Shown here in pieces: positions 6,098-13,447 of a stretch of DNA of 14,251 nucleotides. Position numbers and translations under genes: made by a program. Origin of the DNA: Acidobacteriota bacterium (GTDB lineage: Bacteria > Acidobacteriota > Terriglobia > Terriglobales > Acidobacteriaceae); NCBI GenBank assembly GCA_003224835.1, contig QHZX01000301.1, forward strand, positions 1 through 14,251, given 5' to 3'. Under the pieces are notes generated by a model. The model was not told where the DNA came from and did no database searches. It worked only from the letters and a program-made list of their open reading frames with translations. The stretch's first letter is position 1, and every line of letters starts with the position of its first letter.

Positions 6098-7273
6098 TTA
6101 CACGGCGTTGCCCGCGCAGAAGCCTGAGGCCCATGCCCATTGAAAGTTGAATCCGCCGAGGTGGCCGGTTACGTCCACGACTTCACCGATGAAAAACAGG
6201 CCGGGAACTGTGCGGGTCTCCATCGTTTTTGCAGAGAGTTCATTGGTGTCCACGCCACCGGCGGTGACCTCGGCTTTGTCATAGCCGTCGGTGGTTTCGG
6301 GTGTAATAGCCCAGTTGTGCGCCTGCCGCTCAAATTCAGCGAGGGCGTGGTTAGTCCATGCTGCTGGGGGATGCAGATCGACCCAGCGATCCGCAAACCG
6401 ATGAGGCAAAACTTCACGGAGCGCGGTTTTAAGGGTGCTGAGTTCACGGCGCGCAACATTGCTGCTACGCATCGGTGCAGTCAAATCGCGCTCTGGCGCC
6501 AGGTCAATGGTGATTGAAGTTGCAGCCCTCCAATAGGAAGAAATCTGCAGAATAGCGGGACCACTGAGGCCCCGGTGGGTGAACAGCATTTTTTCGCGGA
6601 AACACTGCTTCCGTGCTGCTGTCACTACCTCGATCGAAACGCCGCTCAGGTCAGAGTAATGCTGGCGGTCCTGGTGATTGAAGATAAGCGGAGTCAGGGC
6701 CGGCCGGGTCTCCTGGATCTTCAGTCCGAATTGTGTCGCCAGTTCGTAACCAAATGAAGTTGCGCCCATCTTAGGGATGGACAGCCCGCCGGTTGCGACC
6801 ACCAGCGCGGCCGCTTCGAATTCGTTTTCACCCGCGCGAATTGTGAAGCTGCTCTTACGCTCGACGCGCTCCACGTTGACATTCGTGAAAATCCGAACTC
6901 CGACCCAGGTACACTCCGTTTCGAGCATGTTCCCGATTTCTCGCGCAGAGCCATCACAGAACAGTTGTCCAAGAGTTTTTTCGTGATATGCAATGCCGTG
7001 CTTTTCAAGTAATCGGATGAAATCCGCGGGTGTGTACGCCGCCAGCGCCGATTTGGCGAAGTGAGGATTGGCGGAGATAAAGTTTTCCGGCTGACAATAC
7101 AAGTTTGTAAAATTGCAGCGGCCGCCGCCAGAAATCAAAATCTTTTTGCCTATGCGTCCAGCGCGCTCAAGCACGGCGACACGTCGTCCGCGCTTTCCCG
7201 CCTCGATGGCGCACATCAGGCCAGCTGCTCCGGCACCCAAAATGATCACATCGAATTCGTGTTTCACGATCAA
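6098..7273 (-). CDS. BaiN/HI0933-family NAD(P)/FAD-dependent oxidoreductase
   Basis: The 391-residue flavoprotein starts with a Rossmann dinucleotide fold, FDVIILGAGAAGLMCAIEAG (GxGxxG at residues 13-18), followed by the family hallmark KKILISGGGRCNFTN (residues 43-57). A second FAD-contacting motif lies near the C-terminus: FFIGEVVDVTG and GGFNFQWAWASG. Members are soluble FAD enzymes; BaiN is a bile-acid dehydrogenation enzyme, but most relatives have no known substrate, so none is proposed. The length is normal. The likely start TTG 7273 overlaps the stop of the upstream rluA-like gene by four bases (TTGA on the minus strand), so the two should be translationally coupled; GTG 7267 is a possible alternative start. 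No sign of damage. Confidence 0.9.
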   Translation of the reverse strand: MIVKHEFDVIILGAGAAGLMCAIEAGKRGRRVAVLERAGRIGKKILISGGGRCNFTNLYCQPENFISANPHFAKSALAAYTPADFIRLLEKHGIAYHEKTLGQLFCDGSAREIGNMLETECTWVGVRIFTNVNVERVERKSSFTIRAGENEFEAAALVVATGGLSIPKMGATSFGYELATQFGLKIQETRPALTPLIFNHQDRQHYSDLSGVSIEVVTAARKQCFREKMLFTHRGLSGPAILQISSYWRAATSITIDLAPERDLTAPMRSSNVARRELSTLKTALREVLPHRFADRWVDLHPPAAWTNHALAEFERQAHNWAITPETTDGYDKAEVTAGGVDTNELSAKTMETRTVPGLFFIGEVVDVTGHLGGFNFQWAWASGFCAGNAV

Positions 7274-8025
7274 CGATGGCCGCTTGGTGGTGGCGATAAC
7301 GACTGAATAAGAGATTTAAAATCCGAAGGCATGGCGCATTCCAACGAGACGGTCTGGCCACTGCGGGGATGGATAAACTGCAACGAAGCAGCGTGAAGAG
7401 CAACCCGCGCGATGCGTCGCTCGGAGGCTTCGCTCGCGCTGTACTTGCGATCACCGATCACAGGATGGCCTAGTGCTGCAAACTGCACTCTGATCTGATT
7501 CTGCAATCCTGTCATTAAGTTGACCCGGACCAGCGAAGCCCCGCGAAGAGAGCGTTCGATGGAGTAACTGAGTTCAGCTCGCGCCGCTTTGCGATCCCGT
7601 TCTGTGCTCAATTTTTGATACATTCCCTCTCGCCGAAAATAATGAACCAGCGTTCCCCGTTTTGCGGCGAGATGTCCGCGCAGCACCGCCAAATATTGGC
7701 GCACGGGAGTATGCGCGAGAAATTGCTGGACCAGCGCCTCCCGATCAGAGTTGGTTTTCGCGAACAGCAGAACTCCGGATGCGAAGCGATCGATGCGATG
7801 GACTATCAAAGCGCGTTGCCGGCGAGGCTTGAGATCCTGTAACAAAAGGGATAAAGCGGAGGGCACATCCGAACCGGGGGCGGGTACGGCCAGAAGTCCG
7901 GCAGGTTTATTGACTGCTACAACCGCATCATCTTCATAGATGATCGCAAGCTCCCGTGAGAAACGAGGTGGGCGCCGGTGTCCCTCGCCGGGACCAGAGC
8001 TACTCTTGCGGGGGAACTTTCTCAC
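7270..8025 (-). CDS. RluA-family 23S rRNA/tRNA pseudouridine synthase
   Basis: The 251-residue protein has the RluA-type core: IIYEDDAVVAVNKPAGLLAVP (residues about 28-48), the catalytic motif HRIDRFASGVLLFAK (76-90) with the nucleophilic Asp79, and LGHPVIGDRKY (185-195). These enzymes isomerise uridine to pseudouridine in rRNA or tRNA. The motif normally written HRLDRxTSG is HRIDRFASG here, and the usual GRxHQIRVH is GLQNQIRVQ (173-181), so conserved Arg and His residues are missing while the catalytic Asp is kept. This marks a divergent subgroup, and its target uridine cannot be named. An N-terminal basic extension of about 25 residues precedes the core; no S4 domain is seen. GTG 8025 is the start. 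First gene of a two-gene minus-strand operon. Confidence 0.88.
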   Translation of the reverse strand: MRKFPRKSSSGPGEGHRRPPRFSRELAIIYEDDAVVAVNKPAGLLAVPAPGSDVPSALSLLLQDLKPRRQRALIVHRIDRFASGVLLFAKTNSDREALVQQFLAHTPVRQYLAVLRGHLAAKRGTLVHYFRREGMYQKLSTERDRKAARAELSYSIERSLRGASLVRVNLMTGLQNQIRVQFAALGHPVIGDRKYSASEASERRIARVALHAASLQFIHPRSGQTVSLECAMPSDFKSLIQSLSPPPSGHR

Positions 8026-8332
8026 TGGCGTCCCGCATCGCCGGCGTGAACGGCTGGGCTGGGGAAGTTCATCAAGCTAATGTACTAGCTTTTTAAAAGA
8101 AACTTTTGTGATGCTGAATGGATGCTTCCATCGAGCCTCATCGCTGAAGCAATTCGGAATCACAGCCCTCAACGGTAAGCGGGCAATTTCTGGTTACCAG
8201 CGTAAGTGCCAGTTGCTATCAATCTCCGAGCAATGCCGATATTACATCGAGAGGCTAAATCCTCGGCGAGAGCTGTGGCCGCGAGTCGCAGTTTGGAATT
8301 TCCTCACCATTACTCAACACGAGAAGGACAGG
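8026..8332. other. Divergent intergenic region upstream of the porin-like gene
   Basis: This 307-base stretch separates the minus-strand rluA-like gene from the plus-strand porin-like gene and should contain both promoters, but no convincing -35/-10 pair could be picked. AAGCTA-ATGTAC-TAGCTT (8074-8091) is a 6-bp inverted repeat followed by T and AAAA, a candidate operator. The plus-strand frame is open from 8108, but the residues encoded before 8333 do not resemble a protein, and no Pho-box-like tandem repeat was recognised despite the PstS-like gene downstream. Confidence 0.5.
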
Positions 8333-9604
8333 ATGCGACACCACCAAAGCGTAACCGTGCTGTTGCTATTGATGTCAACCCAAGGCTCTGCGCAGCAGGC
8401 TGCCTCTCCTGAACAAGAGACGATCCAGGAACTCGTTCAACAGCTAAAGGAACTGCAGAATAGGGTTAAGGAACTCGAATCTCACCAGCCGATCGCGAGC
8501 TCTACTCAGTCTGCTCCCGCCCAGATGGCTGATTCCCGACCTCCAGCCCCGGAAGAGACCAGCAACACGCAGCTTCCATTCCTTCCTCAGGAACTTCACG
8601 AACTCCGCGGCATTCAGTGGCGAGGATTCGGAGAAGTGAACTATAAGGTCTTGAATCAGAGAACGCCCGAATTGGGATCGTACGGGTTTGTGCCTGGTTC
8701 ACACGGGAACTTCTTTACCGGCGACTTCGATCTACTGCTCACTTCCCGGATCAACGATAAGGCCAGCGTTCTCGCGGAAGTTGTGATTGGTGAAGCTGAT
8801 GCGCAGAGATTTGAAGTGGACCTGGGACGTGTGCTGTTCAAATACGACTATAACGACCATCTGAAGATGTCTTTTGGGCGTTACCACACCGGTATCGGCT
8901 ACTACAATACCGCCTTTCACAACGGTGGTTGGCTTCAAACCACAGCTGACCGCCCGCTGATTATGGAGTTTGCCGACGATGGGGGCCCTCTGCCTACCCA
9001 GGCGGTAGGTGTGTCGGTCACGGGCCTGATCCCATCGGGAGGACTGGGGTTGAACTACCTCGCAGAGTACGGGTCGAGCGACACCATACGGCTTGATCTT
9101 CTCGATGGCGATATCGAAGATGAAAGTAACAGTAATCACTTCGATCTGGGTGTGTTTGCCCGCCCGAATATCCTGCCAGGATTGCAAGTGGGCGGATCTA
9201 TTTATCATGATCAAATCCAGGACTCGCTTCGGGGAGGAGTCAAGATTGGGCAGAGCATTCTTAATGCACACGTTGTGTACCTGGGGCATGGAATCGAATT
9301 CCTTAACGAAGGTTTCCTCATTCGCCATGCGTACGAACAGAGTTCAACAGTGTTCAATATGCCGGCCTTCTACTCCCAAGTGTCAAAGCGCTTTGGACGC
9401 GTCCGGCCGTTTCTGCGTTATCAATACATAAATGCTAACCCGGGCGGATTCCTCGAGGATATTGGTCTGCGCCATGGACCATCTTTTGGCGCCCGGTACG
9501 ATTTCGATGACAACATCGGCTTCAAGGCCCAGTTCGATCATACTTTGCGAAGAGATCTGCCGGACCTGAATGGGCTACATCTTCAGTTGGCTTTTACTTT
9601 TTGA
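8333..9604 (+). CDS. Outer-membrane porin-like beta-barrel with N-terminal coiled coil
   Basis: The 423-residue protein starts at ATG 8333, which has AAGGA at 8324-8328 and begins a signal peptide (MRHHQSVTVLLLLMSTQGSA, cut before QQAAS). An upstream in-frame ATG at 8108 gives no signal peptide and was rejected. Residues about 25-53 form a heptad-like coiled coil (ETIQELVQQLKELQNRVKELES), as in trimeric porins that anchor to the cell wall or each other. After a Pro-rich linker the rest is amphipathic beta-strands (FTGDFDLLLTSRIND, LKMSFGRYHTGIGYYN, RPFLRYQYINAN) ending in LHLQLAFTF, the C-terminal Phe recognised by the BAM machinery. Substrate unknown. The stop is followed within two bases by the start of a PstS-like gene, so the two are probably one operon and one uptake system. 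Confidence 0.8.
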   Translation: MRHHQSVTVLLLLMSTQGSAQQAASPEQETIQELVQQLKELQNRVKELESHQPIASSTQSAPAQMADSRPPAPEETSNTQLPFLPQELHELRGIQWRGFGEVNYKVLNQRTPELGSYGFVPGSHGNFFTGDFDLLLTSRINDKASVLAEVVIGEADAQRFEVDLGRVLFKYDYNDHLKMSFGRYHTGIGYYNTAFHNGGWLQTTADRPLIMEFADDGGPLPTQAVGVSVTGLIPSGGLGLNYLAEYGSSDTIRLDLLDGDIEDESNSNHFDLGVFARPNILPGLQVGGSIYHDQIQDSLRGGVKIGQSILNAHVVYLGHGIEFLNEGFLIRHAYEQSSTVFNMPAFYSQVSKRFGRVRPFLRYQYINANPGGFLEDIGLRHGPSFGARYDFDDNIGFKAQFDHTLRRDLPDLNGLHLQLAFTF

Positions 9605-9606
9605 GT

Positions 9607-10092
9607 ATGCTAAACGTGCAGACAAGACTGGCGATTGCCATAGCGGCCGTCTGGATCGCGGGGAACGCCACAGTTCCAGCAGCTCTGTCACAGACGTCCG
9701 ACATAGCTGTTGTAGTAAACGAGAAGAACCCTGTGAAAAATCTTAGTAGTCAAGAAGTTCGAAATATTTTTGCCGGAGATAGACGATCGTGGCCTGGCGG
9801 CTTGCCCATTAAGCTCTTCGTGCGCGCCCCAGATGCGCATGAGCGAGCAGTTCTTCTGAAGCTATTAGGCATGTCGGAGAGTGATTACAAGAACTACTGG
9901 ACTGCAAAAATATTTCGGGGCGAGGTCCAGTCGGAGCCGATTGCCCTTTTCTCAAACGGCATGCAGAAGGAAGCCATCAAAGCGTATCCGGGTGCTGTCG
10001 CTTTAGTGAATATGCAAGACGTGAAACCTGGCATGAAGATGGTGAAGGTAGAAGGTCATCTGCCCGGAGAGGAAGGGTATCCTTTTAATTAG
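9607..10092 (+). CDS. Short PstS-like periplasmic substrate-binding protein
   Basis: The 161-residue exported protein has a signal peptide (QTRLAIAIAAVWIAGNATVPAALS) and then the single-lobe PstS-like pattern: IAVVVNEKNPVKNLSSQEVRNIFAGD, RRSWPGG, PIKLFVRAP, YKNYWTAKIF, and YPGAVALVNM near the end. These proteins belong to the phosphate-binding-protein superfamily but are about half the length of a typical PstS, and their ligand is not established. No Pst ABC transporter genes follow. Its context, directly after an outer-membrane barrel, suggests that it works with that protein in the periplasm. ATG 9607 is chosen; TTG 9601 overlaps the porin stop and is possible. No Shine-Dalgarno is visible, so translational coupling is likely. 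Confidence 0.82.
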   Translation: MLNVQTRLAIAIAAVWIAGNATVPAALSQTSDIAVVVNEKNPVKNLSSQEVRNIFAGDRRSWPGGLPIKLFVRAPDAHERAVLLKLLGMSESDYKNYWTAKIFRGEVQSEPIALFSNGMQKEAIKAYPGAVALVNMQDVKPGMKMVKVEGHLPGEEGYPFN

Positions 10093-10124
10093 CACCATCA
10101 AAACCTCTCTCCCCCGGGGCGCGG

Positions 10125-11024
10125 ATGCCAGAGCTTCCAGACATTGCCGCTTACATTATCGCCCTCGAGTCGCGCATTGTCGGTCAGCCGATTGAGCATA
10201 TTCGCCTGGCGAGCCCATTTCTGCTGCGCACGGTGGAACCGCCGCTTTCGAGTGTTGAAGGACGCGTGGTGCGCGAATTGCGGCGCATCGGAAAGCGCAT
10301 TGCAATTGGTCTTGAAGCTGACCTGTGGCTCGTTTTGCATTTGATGATTGCGGGACGTCTGCACTGGCGGATCTCTGGAGCAAAGCTGGCTGGACGAAAT
10401 CAGCTTGCGGCTTTCGATTTTCCGAACGGCTCTCTGGTGCTTACCGAAGCCGGCGCGAAGCGCCGCGCTTCCCTTCACCTGTTCCAAGGCGAGCAAAGCC
10501 TGCGCGATGTAGATCCTGGCGGTATCGATGTTTTCGCCAGCGATCTCGAATCTTTTCAGGCTGCGCTCACAGTTGAGAATCGAACTTTGAAACGCGCGTT
10601 GACGGACCCGCGGATCGTGAGCGGCATCGGAAATGCGTATTCCGATGAGATTTTGCACGCGGCCCAACTCTCTCCTATCATGCTCACGCGGAAACTAACT
10701 CCAGCCGAGTGGGAACGGCTGCTTGCCGCAACTCGTGCCGTCCTTCAACGCTGGATTGATCAGTTGAAATCCGAAGCTCAGGCTAAGTTCCCCGAGAAAG
10801 TAACTGCATTCCGTAAAGATATGGCTGTGCATGGAAAGTTTGGGCAGCCGTGTCCACGATGCGGTGAGAAGATCCAGCGTATTCGGTACGCGGACAATGA
10901 AACAAACTACTGCGCGCAATGCCAGACCGGCGGAAAAGTGTTAGCCGACCGCGGTCTTTCACGCCTATTGGGAGCGGACTGGCCTCGCAGTCTGGATGAA
11001 CTCGAAGCACTCAAGAGGCGCTAA
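10125..11024 (+). CDS. Divergent Fpg/Nei-family DNA glycosylase with zinc finger
   Basis: The 299-residue protein has the Fpg/Nei fold: MPELPDIAAYI at the N-terminus (catalytic Pro2 and Glu3), Lys57, the helix-two-turns-helix GIGNAYSDEILHAA (167-180), and a C4 zinc finger (C243, C246, C263, C266). Fpg removes oxidised purines such as 8-oxoguanine from DNA and nicks the strand through Pro2. Two positions deviate from E. coli Fpg: residue 6 is Asp rather than Glu, and the finger residue equivalent to Arg258 is Asn258 (RYADNETNYC). The protein also carries about 30 residues after the finger (TGGKVLADRGLSRLLG...). Its lesion preference may therefore differ. The gene lies 32 bases after the PstS-like gene, so read-through is possible, but it seems functionally unrelated. 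Confidence 0.87.
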   Translation: MPELPDIAAYIIALESRIVGQPIEHIRLASPFLLRTVEPPLSSVEGRVVRELRRIGKRIAIGLEADLWLVLHLMIAGRLHWRISGAKLAGRNQLAAFDFPNGSLVLTEAGAKRRASLHLFQGEQSLRDVDPGGIDVFASDLESFQAALTVENRTLKRALTDPRIVSGIGNAYSDEILHAAQLSPIMLTRKLTPAEWERLLAATRAVLQRWIDQLKSEAQAKFPEKVTAFRKDMAVHGKFGQPCPRCGEKIQRIRYADNETNYCAQCQTGGKVLADRGLSRLLGADWPRSLDELEALKRR

Positions 11025-11123
11025 CTGCAGGCGTCGCCTTTCGCATTTCTCCATTAACCTTTACACTTCGACAATGCGGTTGAATTTCGCTCTGGTCATC
11101 ACAAACGCTTTGCGAGACTCATC

Positions 11124-11130
11124 GAGGGGG
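11124..11130 (+). promoter_or_regulatory. Ribosome binding site of the FAH-family gene
   Basis: GAGGGGG lies 10 bases upstream of ATG 11141, supporting this start for the FAH-family gene. It is one of the clearer Shine-Dalgarno matches in the window. No convincing promoter could be picked in the 116-base gap before it. Confidence 0.6.
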
Positions 11131-11140
11131 ACTCCGCAAA

Positions 11141-12001
11141 ATGAAACTGATTCGCTTTGGGGAGCCGGGACGGGAAAGACCCGGCGTGCTCTTAAAGGAT
11201 GGAAGCCGTATTGACGTGTCTGCAATTGGTTCGGACTACGATGAAAAGTTCTTTGACAAAAATGGACTAAAGCAACTGGAAACGTGGTTGAAGAAGAATG
11301 CGGCTTCCGCACCACGGGTGCAGCCAACGGTACGTCTCGGTTCACCTATCTGCCGGCCGAGCAAGATTATCTGCATCGGGCTGAACTATCGTGATCATGC
11401 CGCAGAGACGAAAGCTGAGCCGCCGAAGGAACCTGTCATTTTTCTTAAATCGACCACCTCACTAGTGGGCCCGAATGATGCTCTGGTGATGCCACGCAAT
11501 TCGAGCAAGGTGGATTGGGAAGTAGAACTGGCGGTGATCATCGGCAAGCGGGCGCTTTATGTGGAGACCAAGAACGCGCTAGATTACGTCGCCGGCTACG
11601 CCTTGCATAATGATTATTCTGAACGCACCTTTCAGCTGGAACGTGGCGGGCAATGGGTAAAAGGAAGGAGCGCGGATACCTTTGCGCCGCTTGGCCCGTT
11701 TCTTGCGACTCCCGACGAAATTCCCAATGTCGGCAAGCTGAAAATGTGGCTCATGGTTAACGGAGTGTCCCGGCAGAGTAGCTCAACCGCCAACATGATC
11801 TTCGATGTTTCCACGCTGGTTTCATATGTGAGCCAATTTATGACACTGCTCCCTGGGGATGTGATCAGTACCGGGACCCCTGCTGGAGTTGGATTAGGAA
11901 TGAATCCCCCGGTGTATCTGAAGGCCGGCGACATCGTGGAACTCGGCATAGAACAGCTAGGTGAATCGCGGCAGCGGGTGATGGCATACCATGGCCACTG
12001 A
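11141..12001 (+). CDS. Fumarylacetoacetate-hydrolase-family enzyme
   Basis: The 286-residue protein has the FAH fold: KIICIGLNYRDHAAET (residues 75-90), the metal-binding Glu pair in DWEVELAVIIG (E127, E129), Asp158 in HNDYSER, the catalytic-site KGRSADTFAPLGP (174-186), and STGTPAGVG near the C-terminus. Enzymes of this family hydrolyse or cleave C-C bonds in 2,4-diketo acids using a divalent metal; this subgroup includes fumarylpyruvate hydrolases, ureidoglycolate lyase-like enzymes and 2,4-diketo-3-deoxy-L-fuconate hydrolase. The exact substrate cannot be told from sequence. The next gene, an ACS-type transporter, starts inside its last codons (11991), so they are translationally coupled, which points to catabolism of an imported organic or sugar acid. 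The N-terminal 70 residues are the usual small FAH cap domain. Confidence 0.9.
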   Translation: MKLIRFGEPGRERPGVLLKDGSRIDVSAIGSDYDEKFFDKNGLKQLETWLKKNAASAPRVQPTVRLGSPICRPSKIICIGLNYRDHAAETKAEPPKEPVIFLKSTTSLVGPNDALVMPRNSSKVDWEVELAVIIGKRALYVETKNALDYVAGYALHNDYSERTFQLERGGQWVKGRSADTFAPLGPFLATPDEIPNVGKLKMWLMVNGVSRQSSSTANMIFDVSTLVSYVSQFMTLLPGDVISTGTPAGVGLGMNPPVYLKAGDIVELGIEQLGESRQRVMAYHGH

Positions 12002-13331
12002 GACCCTCCGGAATTTTCCTGCGGGGACTGTGACCGGCTTGCGAAGCCACGTTCGCTGGAATCTGATCTTTTGGCTCTTCCTGTTGAGCGGGGTCGCATT
12101 TCTGGACCGCGTGAACATTTCCATAGCGGGCGGATCTCTCGCCTCTGCATACCACTTGAGCAACGTCCAACTCGGCTGGGTATTCAGCGCCTTTCTTGCC
12201 GGCTACGCACTCTTTCAAACTCCTGGCGGCAGACTGGCAGACCGACTGGGCGCTCGGCGTGTGCTCGCAGCAGGAGTGATCTGGTGGGGAGTATTCACCG
12301 CGCTGACGGCATCGGTGCCGGCCGGAATCACGGGCGCTTTGTGGCTTTTCGTGGCGGCGCGGTTTTTACTTGGCGCCGGCGAAGCCGTGATGTATCCCGC
12401 TTCGAACCAATTCATCTCCCGCTGGATTCCGATACAGGAACGCGGAATCGCAAACGGCTGGATCTTTGCCGGAGTAGGCGCCGGAGCGGGGCTTTCTCCA
12501 CCGCTCATCACCTACGTGATGCTGCATTACGGGTGGAGAACATCGTTCTGGATTTGCGCGGTAATCGGGCTGATTGCAGGCCTGGTGTGGTTTATTGTTG
12601 CGCGTGACACACCTGAAGAGCACCGCGGAGTGTCGCCATCAGAGCTGGCATACATAAGCCAGGGAATCTTCGCAGGCAAGTCCAGTGCAAAAGATCAGAC
12701 GCTGATTGCGTGGAGTTCGATTTTAAAAAGCCGCGATGTGTGGGCCATCACATTCAGTTATTTCAGTTTTGGCTATGTCGCCTGGATATTCTTCAGTTGG
12801 TTTTATCTTTATCTCGCTCAGGTGAGGCATTTGAATCTTAAGGCCAGCGCGTTTTATGCCATGTTGCCATTTTTGGCGATGGCAGCATGTTGTCCGCTTG
12901 GGGGCTTGATCAGTGATCGTTTGTGCCAGCGATGGGGAGCGCGCATCGGACGCTGCTATCTTGCGGCCGTGGTCATTTTGATGGCGGGAGTTTTTCTCGT
13001 GCTCGGAGCGGAAGTCGAGGGCGCTAGACTTGCGAGCGTTGTGCTGGCGGGCGGCGCAGGCTCGTTGTATCTGGCGCAAAGCTCGTTTTGGTCAGTAACG
13101 GCGGGGCTGGCAGGATCATCCTCAGGCTCGGTGTCCGGATTCATGAACATGGGAGCGCAAATCGGAGGCATGGTGACCGCTTCGCTCACTCCGGCAATCG
13201 CCAGCCGGTTCGGCTGGACAGCATCATTCCTGGTTGCGGCTGCTTTGTGCTTGTTCGGAGCTTTAGCTTGGATGATCGTCGATCCCGAGCGCGCAATTGA
13301 TTGCAACGAACCCGTTGTAGCGGAGGCATGA
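11991..13331 (+). CDS. MFS transporter, ACS (anion:cation symporter)-like family
   Basis: The 446-residue membrane protein has about 12 hydrophobic segments and the ACS-type features: FLDRVNIS after the first helix (37-44) and motif A, GGRLADRLGARR (79-90), between helices 2 and 3. The polar central loop (about 205-240, RDTPEEHRGVSPSELAYI) is that of GudP/ExuT-type hexarate, hexuronate and other organic-anion importers. Its start overlaps the FAH-family gene by 11 bases. An importer coupled to a diketo-acid hydrolase suggests uptake of the acid substrate or a precursor of it; this is inference from context. There is no regulator in the pair, and no terminator-like hairpin with a T-run was found in the 116 bases after the stop. 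Confidence 0.88.
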   Translation: MATETLRNFPAGTVTGLRSHVRWNLIFWLFLLSGVAFLDRVNISIAGGSLASAYHLSNVQLGWVFSAFLAGYALFQTPGGRLADRLGARRVLAAGVIWWGVFTALTASVPAGITGALWLFVAARFLLGAGEAVMYPASNQFISRWIPIQERGIANGWIFAGVGAGAGLSPPLITYVMLHYGWRTSFWICAVIGLIAGLVWFIVARDTPEEHRGVSPSELAYISQGIFAGKSSAKDQTLIAWSSILKSRDVWAITFSYFSFGYVAWIFFSWFYLYLAQVRHLNLKASAFYAMLPFLAMAACCPLGGLISDRLCQRWGARIGRCYLAAVVILMAGVFLVLGAEVEGARLASVVLAGGAGSLYLAQSSFWSVTAGLAGSSSGSVSGFMNMGAQIGGMVTASLTPAIASRFGWTASFLVAAALCLFGALAWMIVDPERAIDCNEPVVAEA

Positions 13332-13447
13332 GTTACCGTAGAACCCAGCTCCGCTAAATTCACCTCCTTCCGTTGAGAATTGGTCAAATGCAACTTTGTT
13401 GAAAACAGGCATGTTGTTGGCTTCGTTTTGTAAATTGAGTGTCAGGC

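Noticed and set aside
5904..6143. 79-residue plus-strand ORF in the convergent gap
   Set aside because: Its composition is unlike a protein, it has no ribosome binding site, and it runs into the flavoprotein gene on the opposite strand.
6140..6517. Plus-strand ORFs inside 6100-7310
   Set aside because: They are antisense shadows of the clearly recognisable flavoprotein gene.
8108..8332. Longer porin-like protein starting at ATG 8108
   Set aside because: The added 75 residues lack protein character and would bury the signal peptide; ATG 8333 has an AAGGA site and begins the signal sequence.
8026..8332. Pho box upstream of the porin/PstS-like pair
   Set aside because: No tandem CTGTCAT-like 7-mers at 11-base spacing could be found by eye.
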